Shown in pieces: positions 30,601-38,006 of a DNA stretch of 64,000 nt (within the stretch, counting starts at the first letter, position 1; every line of letters begins with the position of its first letter). This stretch comes from Muribaculaceae bacterium Isolate-110 (HZI) (GTDB lineage: Bacteria; Bacteroidota; Bacteroidia; Bacteroidales; Muribaculaceae), in the NCBI GenBank assembly GCA_003762875.1, contig RIBL01000008.1:1-64000 (forward strand), in the 5' to 3' direction. The translations under genes and the position numbers were made by a program. The notes under the pieces are model-generated. The model was given only the letters and a program-made list of their open reading frames with translations, did not search any database and was not told the DNA's origin.

Positions 30601-31276
30601 CGTAGGACTCAGCAAGTATGACACATATACCAATGTGCTTGTCGCCACCGGTTCACGCGAGCCTTACATGTCGGGTAGCTTCAGCACCCGTCTCCGCTGG
30701 AAGCGTCTCTATTTCACCGCTTCGTTCAATTATAGTCTCGGTGCCAAGACTCGACTTTTCGGCATGTATAGCGCGGGAGGTACTGCTGATGGTGCGACAA
30801 TCGCTACCGCCGGTGAAATACGCCCCGAACTCAATCTTAGCCGCGATTATCTTTACCGCTGGCTCAATCCCGGCGACGAGGCTTACACCAATATTCCCGC
30901 AATCATAGCCCATGGCCATTCAAGCTACTTCAAGTATTCCAATCACTGGTCGACCGGTGGCGGCTCCAATGAAGGAGAGGCTGACAACATCCAGATATTG
31001 GCCGACAACTACTGGGACATGTATGATTACAGCGATGCGCGTGTGGTCAGTGCCGATTATCTCAATCTCGCTACCATCAATCTCTCCTATGAGATACCCG
31101 AACAATGGGTGGCTCGTTTCGGGCTTTCGCGTCTCGAGATTCATGCAGCCGGCAATAATCTCCACACCTGGTGTGATAAGAAGCTCAAAGGGCAGACCCC
31201 CACACAGGGCGGATTTACCACAATCCAGCTTTCCAACCGTCCGAGCTATTCGTTTGGTCTCAATGTCACATTTTAA
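27683..31276 (+). CDS. SusC/RagA-family TonB-linked outer-membrane protein with STN domain
   Basis: A 1197-residue TonB-dependent transporter. Order: signal peptide (1-22), STN domain (about 26-105, LDCVNQSADKVLKEIEKQSG), carboxypeptidase-D-like domain (about 110-195), plug (VVVTGYQVIDKRAST; MLEGQVPDLMFMSNSGEAG; IRGTSSI; PLWVVDGIVV) and a large 22-strand-type barrel ending in SFGLNVTF. It imports a ligand captured by the SusD partner, and the STN domain signals to FecR. Codons are G+C-rich up to about 28,780 and clearly A+T-richer afterwards. The ligand is unknown. Confidence 0.96.
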   Translation: MRKLIALMLSVAVTLFSYAAMAASSPDTQVTLDCVNQSADKVLKEIEKQSGLNIVYKSETAAKWPAITIRTTGTAGQVIKEVAAKLGESYKINNNIVTIGGDTREPATSIINGVVMDSEGEPLAGASVWFKDSPKTATATDLNGMFTLSAKGKKNPTLVFSFIGMKRAEVKWNGKPITVYLDDDTNVLGDVVVTGYQVIDKRASTSAITSIKAEDIIRPDAISIDQMLEGQVPDLMFMSNSGEAGVAPKIRIRGTSSIIGNREPLWVVDGIVVNDPVPISAEDLNDPDYVNRIGNAIAGLNPQDIERLDILKDASATALYGTKAANGVIVITTKRGREGKPQIRYNNTFTFKRRPHYSDKDVDVMNSKERIQLSRELFADRYQYNFRSAMVGYEGLMYRLWNKEITQEQFDNELAYIETVNTDWFDLLTHDSFSQQHNASVSGGGERGTYYASLGYTDNDDVINNTTNRRYSAMVNLDVNFSKWLSASFGINGNVNERKYNQESINPVNYAYSSSRAIPAYTPLGQPYYYKKLQNTSGYGFNFNILNELENSYNRQDQSSFTFNANLKFRFTDWLRAYAILSYTRSNTDMENYWGERTWYASELRNSEYGAEPSSNSVMPQGGQLTTNHVKNTSWTARLQLDANKYFGEDEIHNISGGLGFEAQSSNYKGYNRTDRGYYPDRGMTFVSGIDLEKYPDYMAWISNNVPSLSDGKTNMVSAYATASYSWRRMVFLNANARIDGSNNFGDRSNDKLLPIWSVSASFDPAQLGFIKQQTWLDRFILKASYGFQGNMLSSQSPVMIIQKGPMDSYFGEFTSTVSRNPNPDLKWEKTTSVNFGIDLAFLNNRLEVEGDLYFKRTKDAFMTKSISTVNGYSSYVVNGGNISNDGYSISVTGRPIQTHDWQWSISGSFSRVINSMETLPAGESYELADFLNGNAVVKGQPVGTFYSYRFLGLSPVDGGPMFDDWYDHMQDLVGLSKYDTYTNVLVATGSREPYMSGSFSTRLRWKRLYFTASFNYSLGAKTRLFGMYSAGGTADGATIATAGEIRPELNLSRDYLYRWLNPGDEAYTNIPAIIAHGHSSYFKYSNHWSTGGGSNEGEADNIQILADNYWDMYDYSDARVVSADYLNLATINLSYEIPEQWVARFGLSRLEIHAAGNNLHTWCDKKLKGQTPTQGGFTTIQLSNRPSYSFGLNVTF

Positions 31277-31291
31277 ATCCTGACCGAAACA

Positions 31292-32875
31292 ATGAAAATA
31301 TTTAAGAAAACTATCATATATACAGCCTCGGCTCTTATGCTCGGGCTCACATCCTGTTCCGACTTCCTTACAGAATATTCCCAGGATCTCGCCAAGGTAG
31401 AAGGGTGGCAGGACCTTGATGAAGTGCTTCTCGGCAGTGGCTATCTTCAGCCAAAAGGTATGTCGGCAAGCGGACGTGCCGGAGATGACATAGACTGCCT
31501 CCACTTTATGGGCGATGAACTTATTCAGTCTCAGCTTAATAAAGAGGATACCCACGGTTATATTCAATCTATGTACTCATACTATACATGGCAGCAGGAG
31601 ATTGGTTATAACGAACTCTACAAATACGTGGGAGGCGATGACGCTTATTGGAATAAGATATACTCCAATATAAATGTCTGCAATATGGTTGTCTATCTTA
31701 TTGACGAGCAGCCGGAGTATTCAGATGATGACGTGGCCAATAAACGCCGTATCAAGGGTGAGGCATATTTCCTGCGCGGAGCATATTACTTCCTTCTGGC
31801 AAATATGTATGCCCAGCCTTACGATCCCGCCACTGCCGCATCCACTCCGGGTGTGCCTGTGAAGAACAGTGAGATTATCGAAGACAAGGAGTATAGCCGT
31901 GGTTCGCTTGCACAGACATATGAGAGTATTCTGGATGATCTGTCTCATGCTGAGGAGTTGCTTCTTAATGCTCCGGTCAAGACTCTCCACCGTGCCACAT
32001 ATCCTGCCGTGCTTCTGCTTAAGAGCCGTGTCTACCTCTATATGCAAGACTGGAAAAATGCTGCTCTCTACGCTTCCAAGGTGCTTGACTGCAACAGCCG
32101 TCTCCTCGAGCTCCGAGGCAAGCGTCCCGGTGACGATTGTGTGTATCTTTCTTCGCCCGAGACTCTTTTTTCTATGGGCGGTTACGCCATAGCGGCTGAA
32201 TTTAGTGACGGATATGGTTTTTGGGGGCCTTATAGCCCTGCATATCTTGTCTCGGACGATATGGTAAATTTGTATGCCCATGATGACTTGCGCGGTACTT
32301 TGTATATAGGCAAATCAGAGGAGTTGGGTATCGGTCCCGTCTTTATCAAGCGTAACGGTCAGTACAGCAAGAGGAGTACGACTTCCGATGTATCGAGCAC
32401 GTTCCTACTTCGCACTCCCGAAGCTTATCTGACCCTTGCCGAAGCTTCTGCTTTTGACGGCAATGAGACTCTTGCCCGCAGCACTATGGAATCATTCATG
32501 CGCACTCGCTATTCTTCGCCTGTGACTGTCGACCAGACAGGAAACGACCTTATCGACCTGATACGCGAGGAGCGTGCTCGCGAGTTTATCCTTGAGGGAC
32601 ACCGTTGGTTTGACTTGCGTCGTTACACCGTTTGCCAGCCATATCCCTGGTCAAAGATCATAGAGCATGGACATTGTTACTATGACTATAATGATATAGA
32701 TCATATAGAAGTGTTCCAGCTCGAGAAGAATGATGCCGCCTACACTCTGCCCATACCACGTCCGGTTAGAGAATTTCAGGCTTCGCTCGGCAACAATCCA
32801 CGTCCTGTGCGAAAACTCATACGTACCGAAGAACCCGATATGGATGACGACGATGATGATGATTGGGACTGGTGA
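31292..32875 (+). CDS. SusD/RagB-family surface lipoprotein
   Basis: A 527-residue ligand-binding lipoprotein that caps the SusC barrel. The lipobox is LGLTSC. TPR-like segments include GEAYFLRGAYYFLLANMYAQPY and the C-terminal LIREERAREFILEGHRWFDLRRY and LPIPRPVREFQASLGNNP, all standard for SusD_RagB. It ends in an unusual run of seven Asp followed by WDW. It lies 15 nt after susC and 33 nt before the next lipoprotein gene. Confidence 0.95.
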   Translation: MKIFKKTIIYTASALMLGLTSCSDFLTEYSQDLAKVEGWQDLDEVLLGSGYLQPKGMSASGRAGDDIDCLHFMGDELIQSQLNKEDTHGYIQSMYSYYTWQQEIGYNELYKYVGGDDAYWNKIYSNINVCNMVVYLIDEQPEYSDDDVANKRRIKGEAYFLRGAYYFLLANMYAQPYDPATAASTPGVPVKNSEIIEDKEYSRGSLAQTYESILDDLSHAEELLLNAPVKTLHRATYPAVLLLKSRVYLYMQDWKNAALYASKVLDCNSRLLELRGKRPGDDCVYLSSPETLFSMGGYAIAAEFSDGYGFWGPYSPAYLVSDDMVNLYAHDDLRGTLYIGKSEELGIGPVFIKRNGQYSKRSTTSDVSSTFLLRTPEAYLTLAEASAFDGNETLARSTMESFMRTRYSSPVTVDQTGNDLIDLIREERAREFILEGHRWFDLRRYTVCQPYPWSKIIEHGHCYYDYNDIDHIEVFQLEKNDAAYTLPIPRPVREFQASLGNNPRPVRKLIRTEEPDMDDDDDDDWDW

Positions 32876-32908
32876 TTTTTATAAATAACAGGTTAAATAC
32901 AGAATATA

Positions 32909-33823
32909 ATGAAGAAAACTATCATATACGGACTTCTTGCAGTCATAGGCCTGTCAAGTGTGGCCTGCTCTGATGACGAGGAACTGCTTGAGCCTACCCG
33001 CATAGAAGATAATCACTATCGCGTGTCAGATGACGAGACCGGTCCCGAGGCCGATTTACGCAGGGAATTTTATGACAAGACTAAGGTCTATCTGCTTTTC
33101 TCCAATATTTTGCGTCGTACTTATGTCGGCAAGGATGCTTTCGGTGATGACGTGTGGCATGACGAGACAATTGATTTCAACTACAACATCACCAACTATG
33201 GCGTCTCTCTATATGATTTTGAGTTCTTTGATACAGATGAGGAGAAAATAGCCGCGGCCGAGATTGTCGAGAAGTGTATTCTCGACCATTTCTCAGAGCC
33301 ACTGCGTCCGTTCTCGGTGCTTGCTGCCAAAAAACTGCTGTACGCCAAATATGATTATCAGAAACTTCAGCCGGCCGGCACGTTTGCCAATATGAGTTGT
33401 CGGGCTATAAATGTAGGTGATGTCATGGACATGTCGATTGAAGAGGCCGATGATTTCTATAAGAGTGTGCGCAAGACCATGTTGTTGTCAATGATTAGTT
33501 ATCGAGACGATGCCTTTGAGGAATACCGCGAATTGGCCGGCCAGTATGCCGGAACAAGAGTGATCGATGTCATTCCCGACTGGGATGGCACTGACGAGAC
33601 ACTCCTTTATGAGTATGGTTTCCTGCAGGTGAATTTTTCATGGAATCCTCCTCAGTATGATACTTTCAGCGATATGCAGTATGATTTTGAATACGACTTC
33701 TATCCTATGGTCATGGATTATTCACCTGAGGAAGTGGAGGAGATGTATGGCGACTATCCTATGATTATTCAGAAATACAATGCTGTGCGTAATGGCATTC
33801 TGAGCCTCGGATATGTGTTTTGA
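32909..33823 (+). CDS. Lipoprotein resembling SusCD-linked Mx1 metallopeptidases, no HExxH
   Basis: A 304-residue lipoprotein (signal ending LSSVAC). The N-terminal region LRREFYDKTKVYLLFSN, the middle segment and the closing IIQKYNAVRNGILSLGYVF resemble the putative zinc-binding metallopeptidases (Peptidase_Mx1 group) that often follow susD in Bacteroidetes. The HExxH zinc motif of that family is not present anywhere in the protein. At the corresponding place it reads AGTFANMSCRAINVGDV. It may be a catalytically dead surface binding protein, or a different family with a similar layout. Family placement was made by eye. Confidence 0.6.
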   Translation: MKKTIIYGLLAVIGLSSVACSDDEELLEPTRIEDNHYRVSDDETGPEADLRREFYDKTKVYLLFSNILRRTYVGKDAFGDDVWHDETIDFNYNITNYGVSLYDFEFFDTDEEKIAAAEIVEKCILDHFSEPLRPFSVLAAKKLLYAKYDYQKLQPAGTFANMSCRAINVGDVMDMSIEEADDFYKSVRKTMLLSMISYRDDAFEEYRELAGQYAGTRVIDVIPDWDGTDETLLYEYGFLQVNFSWNPPQYDTFSDMQYDFEYDFYPMVMDYSPEEVEEMYGDYPMIIQKYNAVRNGILSLGYVF

Positions 33824-33853
33824 TTACATTCCCAATTTAACTAAGATTCGATT

Positions 33854-34552
33854 ATGAAGAAAATATTATATCTGATTATAGCTTTGCTGCCTGTGGCTTT
33901 TGCCTCATGCAGTGATGACAATGACAAGGTGACCGCCCCCACTGCATCCGGCACTATGACCGACGATGAAGGCAACGAGTATGGCTGGGTGCGCATCGGC
34001 AATCTTGACTGGACCACATCTAACGCGCGTAATGGTGTGCCAATGTATGAATACACGTTTTTTGATGAGCAGAGGTGGACTACACCGCTTGAAGGTCAAG
34101 AGGATTATGTAATTAATGAGTATATGCCGGTTTACGGCAATCTGCTCACCTGGGAGGATGCTATGGCTTGTGTGCCTGACGGATGGAGAATACCTACCGA
34201 TGAGGACTGGAAAAATCTTGAACGTGCACTTGGTTCTGACGATGTTGACACCTACGGTCTCAGAGGTAATGTGGGTGAGGCGTTGATGGCCAAAGACTCC
34301 GGCTCTCAGCTTGGACTGCTCCTGGGCGGATGCATGATCGGAGTCAGGTCATACGGATGGATTGATAAGGACCTTGATAGAATAAAAGAGTATGGCTACT
34401 ATTGGACATCCACAGTCGGTGAAAACAAGAGCGGCAAAGAGACTGCTTATTACCGCAAAGTGATATTCGGCAACAACGGTGTGCAGCGCAGTGCGATTGA
34501 GCAAGGCTCGCTTCTTAATGTCCGTTGGTGTCGTGATGCAAAGACAGATTGA
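33854..34552 (+). CDS. FISUMP-domain lipoprotein
   Basis: A 232-residue lipoprotein with lipobox FASC. The body matches the Fibrobacter succinogenes major paralogous (FISUMP) domain: WVRIGNLDWTTSNARNG at the start, LTWEDAMACVPDGWRIPTDEDWKNLERALG in the middle, then GYYWTSTVGE and the closing LNVRWCRD. These domains are found in surface lipoproteins of Bacteroidetes; their role is poorly known and may be adhesion or ligand binding. It is the last gene before a strong terminator, so it closes the susC operon. Confidence 0.85.
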   Translation: MKKILYLIIALLPVAFASCSDDNDKVTAPTASGTMTDDEGNEYGWVRIGNLDWTTSNARNGVPMYEYTFFDEQRWTTPLEGQEDYVINEYMPVYGNLLTWEDAMACVPDGWRIPTDEDWKNLERALGSDDVDTYGLRGNVGEALMAKDSGSQLGLLLGGCMIGVRSYGWIDKDLDRIKEYGYYWTSTVGENKSGKETAYYRKVIFGNNGVQRSAIEQGSLLNVRWCRDAKTD

Positions 34553-34571
34553 TAAATTTTTGGTTTAGATG

Positions 34572-34626
34572 TAAGGGCATAAGTCGTTCTTGTACGCCAT
34601 GTACCCATGACTTATGCCCTTATTTT
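34572..34626 (+). terminator. Terminator of the susC operon
   Basis: TAAGGGCATAAGTC (34572-34585) pairs with 34609-34622. The 23-nt loop holds a second small hairpin (GTAC/GTAC). TTTTC follows. Confidence 0.75.
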
Positions 34627-34661
34627 CAACGATAGTGTTTATTCCATAATTATTAAAATTT

Positions 34662-35819
34662 ATGAAATATTGTATTAAACCGCTGACACTTGCCCTCACT
34701 GCAGTCTGTGGCTTGTCGGCAATGGCCGCTGACCGCTTTGTCATTAGCGGCTCCATACCCGGAGTCAATGATTCCATACGAGTGGTGTTGATGAATGTCG
34801 AGCGAGAGAAAGCTGAAAAAATCGCCGAGACGGTCAGCACCGACGGCTCGTTTAGAATTACAGGGACAGTAAAGATGCCGACTCTTTGCAGATTGTCGGT
34901 ATATCGCAAAAGCAATTTCCCTGTGACACAACCTCGCCTTATGGTCGAGAATACCGACATGAAAGTGCACTTCACACAGCCTCTCGACAGCGTCGGTTCT
35001 TCATATGTTCCCGAGACCATGGTCGAGGTTCAGGGCGGTGACGCTGCTCGTCAGTTTGCCGAATATATCGGTGCTTGCTCTGAGGCCGAAAATGCGGCTA
35101 TAAATGCCGACTACCGTCATGCCGAGAAGTATTTCGAAACCAATGATAACCCCGACACAATGGCTGTCTACAAGGCCAGGGTAGATGAGACCGCTGCCCG
35201 ACTGAGCCGCATGCAACGCGGGTTTATCACAGAGCATCCCGACTATCACATCTCGTCAGTGCTCGTGTTCAAAGAGATGATGAAGACATTTGTCTATCAC
35301 GAAGACGAGCTTGTTGCTATGGTTGAGAGCGTAAAGGTTTGTCCCGACACAGCTCGTATCAATCTCAACAATCGCGCACTCGACTGGAGCAGAAATTATT
35401 GTCTCGGACGCGTCTACTCTGACTTTGCCCTCACTGACGACCGGGGGGCTGTGAAGCATCTTGCCGACTATGTGGAGGCAGGAAAATATACGTTCATAGA
35501 CTTCTGGGCCTCGTGGTGTGGCCCATGTCGCGACGCCATACCACACGTACGTAAAATTCGCGAGCTATATGCCGACAGGATGAACGTCTACAGCATTTCG
35601 TGTGACGAGAGTGAGCCGGCATGGCGTAAGGCTATGGAGAAGGAAAAGATGGAGTGGACCCAGTTGCGTCTGACTCAGGACCAGCTCGGGGCCGTAGGTC
35701 GACACTATCTTCTTTCGGCTATCCCTCGACTGATACTCCTCGATCCGCAGGGTCGCATAGTATGCTCGACCAATCTCCCTGCCGAGATTGACAAATATCT
35801 TGAAGAAAACCTGAAATAA
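34662..35819 (+). CDS. TlpA-like thiol-disulfide oxidoreductase (DUF4369 plus thioredoxin)
   Basis: A 385-residue exported protein. After a signal peptide (to about residue 22), a DUF4369-like beta domain (FVISGSIPGVNDSIRVVLMN) and a helical linker lead to a C-terminal thioredoxin domain with WASWCGPCR near residue 285 and the cis-Pro segment LSAIPRLILLDPQGRI. Bacteroidetes encode many such periplasmic reductases, often next to TonB-linked loci. It is a paralogue of the next gene with the same domain order. It starts after the terminator and 11 nt before its neighbour. Confidence 0.9.
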   Translation: MKYCIKPLTLALTAVCGLSAMAADRFVISGSIPGVNDSIRVVLMNVEREKAEKIAETVSTDGSFRITGTVKMPTLCRLSVYRKSNFPVTQPRLMVENTDMKVHFTQPLDSVGSSYVPETMVEVQGGDAARQFAEYIGACSEAENAAINADYRHAEKYFETNDNPDTMAVYKARVDETAARLSRMQRGFITEHPDYHISSVLVFKEMMKTFVYHEDELVAMVESVKVCPDTARINLNNRALDWSRNYCLGRVYSDFALTDDRGAVKHLADYVEAGKYTFIDFWASWCGPCRDAIPHVRKIRELYADRMNVYSISCDESEPAWRKAMEKEKMEWTQLRLTQDQLGAVGRHYLLSAIPRLILLDPQGRIVCSTNLPAEIDKYLEENLK

Positions 35820-35830
35820 ACCGAATAATC

Positions 35831-37018
35831 ATGAAAAAAACAGCATTATTGTCCGCTGCATGCGCCATGATGACACTCTCGGCGTTCGCGCAGGACGGTT
35901 TCACCATCACTGGTAAATTTCCCGGGCTCAAAGCCGGCTCCAAGGTCGAGCTGGTCAACACTGACGGCCGTGAGCAGAAAAACTGGTATAAGATTGACGG
36001 CACCGTGGAGCGAGACGGTGAGTTTGTTATCAAAGGTTCTGTAGAGATGCCCATGCTTTGTGAGGTGCGCATCTCACCGCTTGATGGCTCGGCGGTCGAT
36101 GGTGTGAATGACAGACTCTTCCCTCTCATGGTTGAGAATATTGCCATCGAGACCTCAGCCGCACATATCGATAGCGTACCCCCCAGCTTTTATTTCGGTA
36201 CTTCAGGCTTGTATCAACTGAAGAATGTCACCGTCAAGGGAGGTGAGGCTCAGAAGGAGTATGAGCAGTATCAGGCGGCGATGTTCCCCTATGACATAGC
36301 CGCCCGACAGGCCCACTACAATCTTTATATAGATGAAAACCGCGACAAAAGCGACGAGGGCAAGGCGCGCTTGAAGGAGGCTTACGATGCTGCCAACAAA
36401 GCTCAGGCCGAGGCTGATGAAAATTTTATCAGTGGGCATCCAGCCTATCACATCTGTATGCTCAGATTGGGGCAGAAACTGTCATCTCCGTTTCAGTACA
36501 CCAACGACGAGCTCGACGCCATATGGGCCAAGGTCAGCGGCAACAACTCGCCTGCACGCGTAGCTAAGGTAAAGGCCGCGATCGACAAGGCGCGTAAGTT
36601 TGTGCGCGGTCAGCAGTATGCCGACTTCTCCGCGCTCGACCCCGAGGGCAAGGAGGGACGCTTCTCCGATCAGCTCGGCAAAGACCGTTACACCATGGTC
36701 GACTTCTGGGCCTCGTGGTGCGGCCCCTGCCGCATGGCCATCCCCCACGTGCGTGAGCTCCACGAGAAGTATGGCGACCGTCTCGGCATCGTGGCCGTGA
36801 GTGTCGACGAAGACACCGAGGCATGGAAGCTTGCCATGGAGCAGGAAAAGATGACCTGGCCCCAGATGCGCGTGGCTAAGGAAAATTTCAAGGACGTGAC
36901 CTCTGCCTACAACTTCAGCGGCATCCCCTTCATCGTGCTCATCGACCCGCAGGGCCGCATAGCCTTTGCCGGCCATGACCCCGTGAAGGCCTCTGAAATC
37001 CTCTCGAAAGTTCTCTGA
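35831..37018 (+). CDS. TlpA-like thiol-disulfide oxidoreductase (DUF4369 plus thioredoxin)
   Basis: A 395-residue paralogue of the preceding gene. It has a signal peptide ending AFAQ, the DUF4369-like part FTITGKFPGLKAGSKVELVN, a Lys/Glu-rich linker and a thioredoxin domain with WASWCGPCRMA near 295 and FSGIPFIVLIDPQGRI. It reduces or isomerises disulfides in the periplasm; the partner is unknown. The 3' half is G+C-richer than the first TlpA gene, so the pair may not be a recent duplication. Confidence 0.92.
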   Translation: MKKTALLSAACAMMTLSAFAQDGFTITGKFPGLKAGSKVELVNTDGREQKNWYKIDGTVERDGEFVIKGSVEMPMLCEVRISPLDGSAVDGVNDRLFPLMVENIAIETSAAHIDSVPPSFYFGTSGLYQLKNVTVKGGEAQKEYEQYQAAMFPYDIAARQAHYNLYIDENRDKSDEGKARLKEAYDAANKAQAEADENFISGHPAYHICMLRLGQKLSSPFQYTNDELDAIWAKVSGNNSPARVAKVKAAIDKARKFVRGQQYADFSALDPEGKEGRFSDQLGKDRYTMVDFWASWCGPCRMAIPHVRELHEKYGDRLGIVAVSVDEDTEAWKLAMEQEKMTWPQMRVAKENFKDVTSAYNFSGIPFIVLIDPQGRIAFAGHDPVKASEILSKVL

Positions 37019-37064
37019 TAAAAAAAGAATCATAGTGACATAGAGAAATATAAGAGTTTTTTAT

Positions 37065-37072
37065 TAATTTTG
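37065..37072 (+). promoter_or_regulatory. -7 box upstream of the GH31 fragment
   Basis: TAATTTTG matches TAnnTTTG. Transcription would begin inside the 5' arm of the hairpin at 37072-37123, placing that hairpin at the very 5' end of the message. Confidence 0.4.
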
Positions 37073-37129
37073 AAGGTTGAATACCGCCCCCCTGTGTGAT
37101 GCAGGTGGCGATATTCAACCTTCTTCTTT
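37072..37129 (+). terminator. Hairpin between the TlpA gene and the GH31 fragment
   Basis: GAAGGTTGAATA (37072-37083) pairs exactly with 37112-37123, with further G+C pairing inside, and is followed by TTCTTTT. It may end the TlpA transcript, or form a 5' structure if the -7 box at 37065 is used. Confidence 0.5.
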
Positions 37130-37152
37130 TACACCATTCAATCTCTTATCAT

Positions 37153-37842
37153 ATGAAACCGTTATATCTTACCCTGGCATTGCTCTTATGCTCATGTTTC
37201 ACACAGGCACAGATAGTCTCGCTCCCCCATGGTGCGAAAATCACAGTCGACACCCTCACGACCGAACTCACTGTCATCTCACCCGGAGTGGTCGAGGTGA
37301 CAAAGTATATAGGCTGCCGTCCCGGCACCTCCACCCCTAATTTGCAGCTCGGAGACTCAGCCTTGCCCGACTCGCTCATTCGCACCGAAGGGGGCGGCAA
37401 ACTCAAGATTGACACCGGCCGCTTCTATGCCGCCGTCAACGCCAAGGACGGCAATGTATCCTTCTGGGACTATGACGGTAATCTCCTGCTCGCCGAGCAA
37501 CACCGCTCGGCATCGCTGACACCCTCGGGCAAAAAAGACCGCTACGACGTGCGTCAGGACTTCCAGATAGGCAAGTCACAGGCCGACTCCATCTACTGCG
37601 GCACGCTTCCCCCAGCCAAACGCAAAAATCTCAAAGGCTCCCGCGTGGCCTTCGGCGACAAGGCGGCCGGCCTCCCGCAGCGTCTGGTCTCCACCGACAA
37701 GGGCTATTCCATACTCTGGAACACTCCCGGATATGCCGGACACATCGACGACACCCCCGGCCGTCAGGTCAAAAAGCCCGGCGACGTCACCTTCTCCTCC
37801 ACCCGCACCACGGCAATACAATATTACTTCCTCCTCCGATAG
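37153..37842 (+). pseudogene. GH31 N-terminal domain fragment
   Basis: A 229-residue exported protein (signal peptide MKPLYLTLALLLCSCFTQAQ). The remainder resembles the beta-sandwich that precedes the barrel in GH31 alpha-glucosidase/alpha-xylosidase proteins: VTVISPGVVEVTKYIG-like start, RFYAAVNAKDGNVSFWD, LVSTDKGYSILWNTPGY and the closing TTAIQYYFLLR. In full-length GH31 enzymes the catalytic barrel begins right after this point. Here a stop follows at 37840 and no barrel is found downstream. It is either a truncated remnant or a stand-alone domain. Reading the start at MKPLY gives a good signal peptide. Confidence 0.65.
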
Positions 37843-37889
37843 ATAAGAGTGTGCAGTGAGTGAAATATAACATCCTCTAAATAACAGGT

Positions 37890-37925
37890 AAAGAGATACA
37901 GCCCTCGCGACGGCTGTATCTCTTT
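37890..37925 (+). terminator. 14-bp perfect hairpin upstream of ftsY
   Basis: 37890-37903 pairs exactly with 37912-37925 around an 8-nt loop; a moderately T-rich stretch follows. It ends transcription from the GH31 fragment side. Confidence 0.6.
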
Positions 37926-37973
37926 GTAATTTTGAAACTTTTGTATCTCTTTGTTATTCTGATGAAAATTGTC

Positions 37974-37981
37974 TAACTTTG
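37974..37981 (+). promoter_or_regulatory. -7 box of the ftsY operon promoter
   Basis: TAACTTTG matches TAnnTTTG exactly, 25 nt before the ftsY ATG. Confidence 0.6.
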
Positions 37982-38006
37982 CATTTCAATTTCACATCCT
38001 TAGTAT

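Noticed and set aside
34662-37018. Recent tandem duplication of the TlpA genes
   Set aside because: The two proteins share domain order and the WASWCGPCR motif but differ widely elsewhere and in base composition, so a recent duplication is unlikely.
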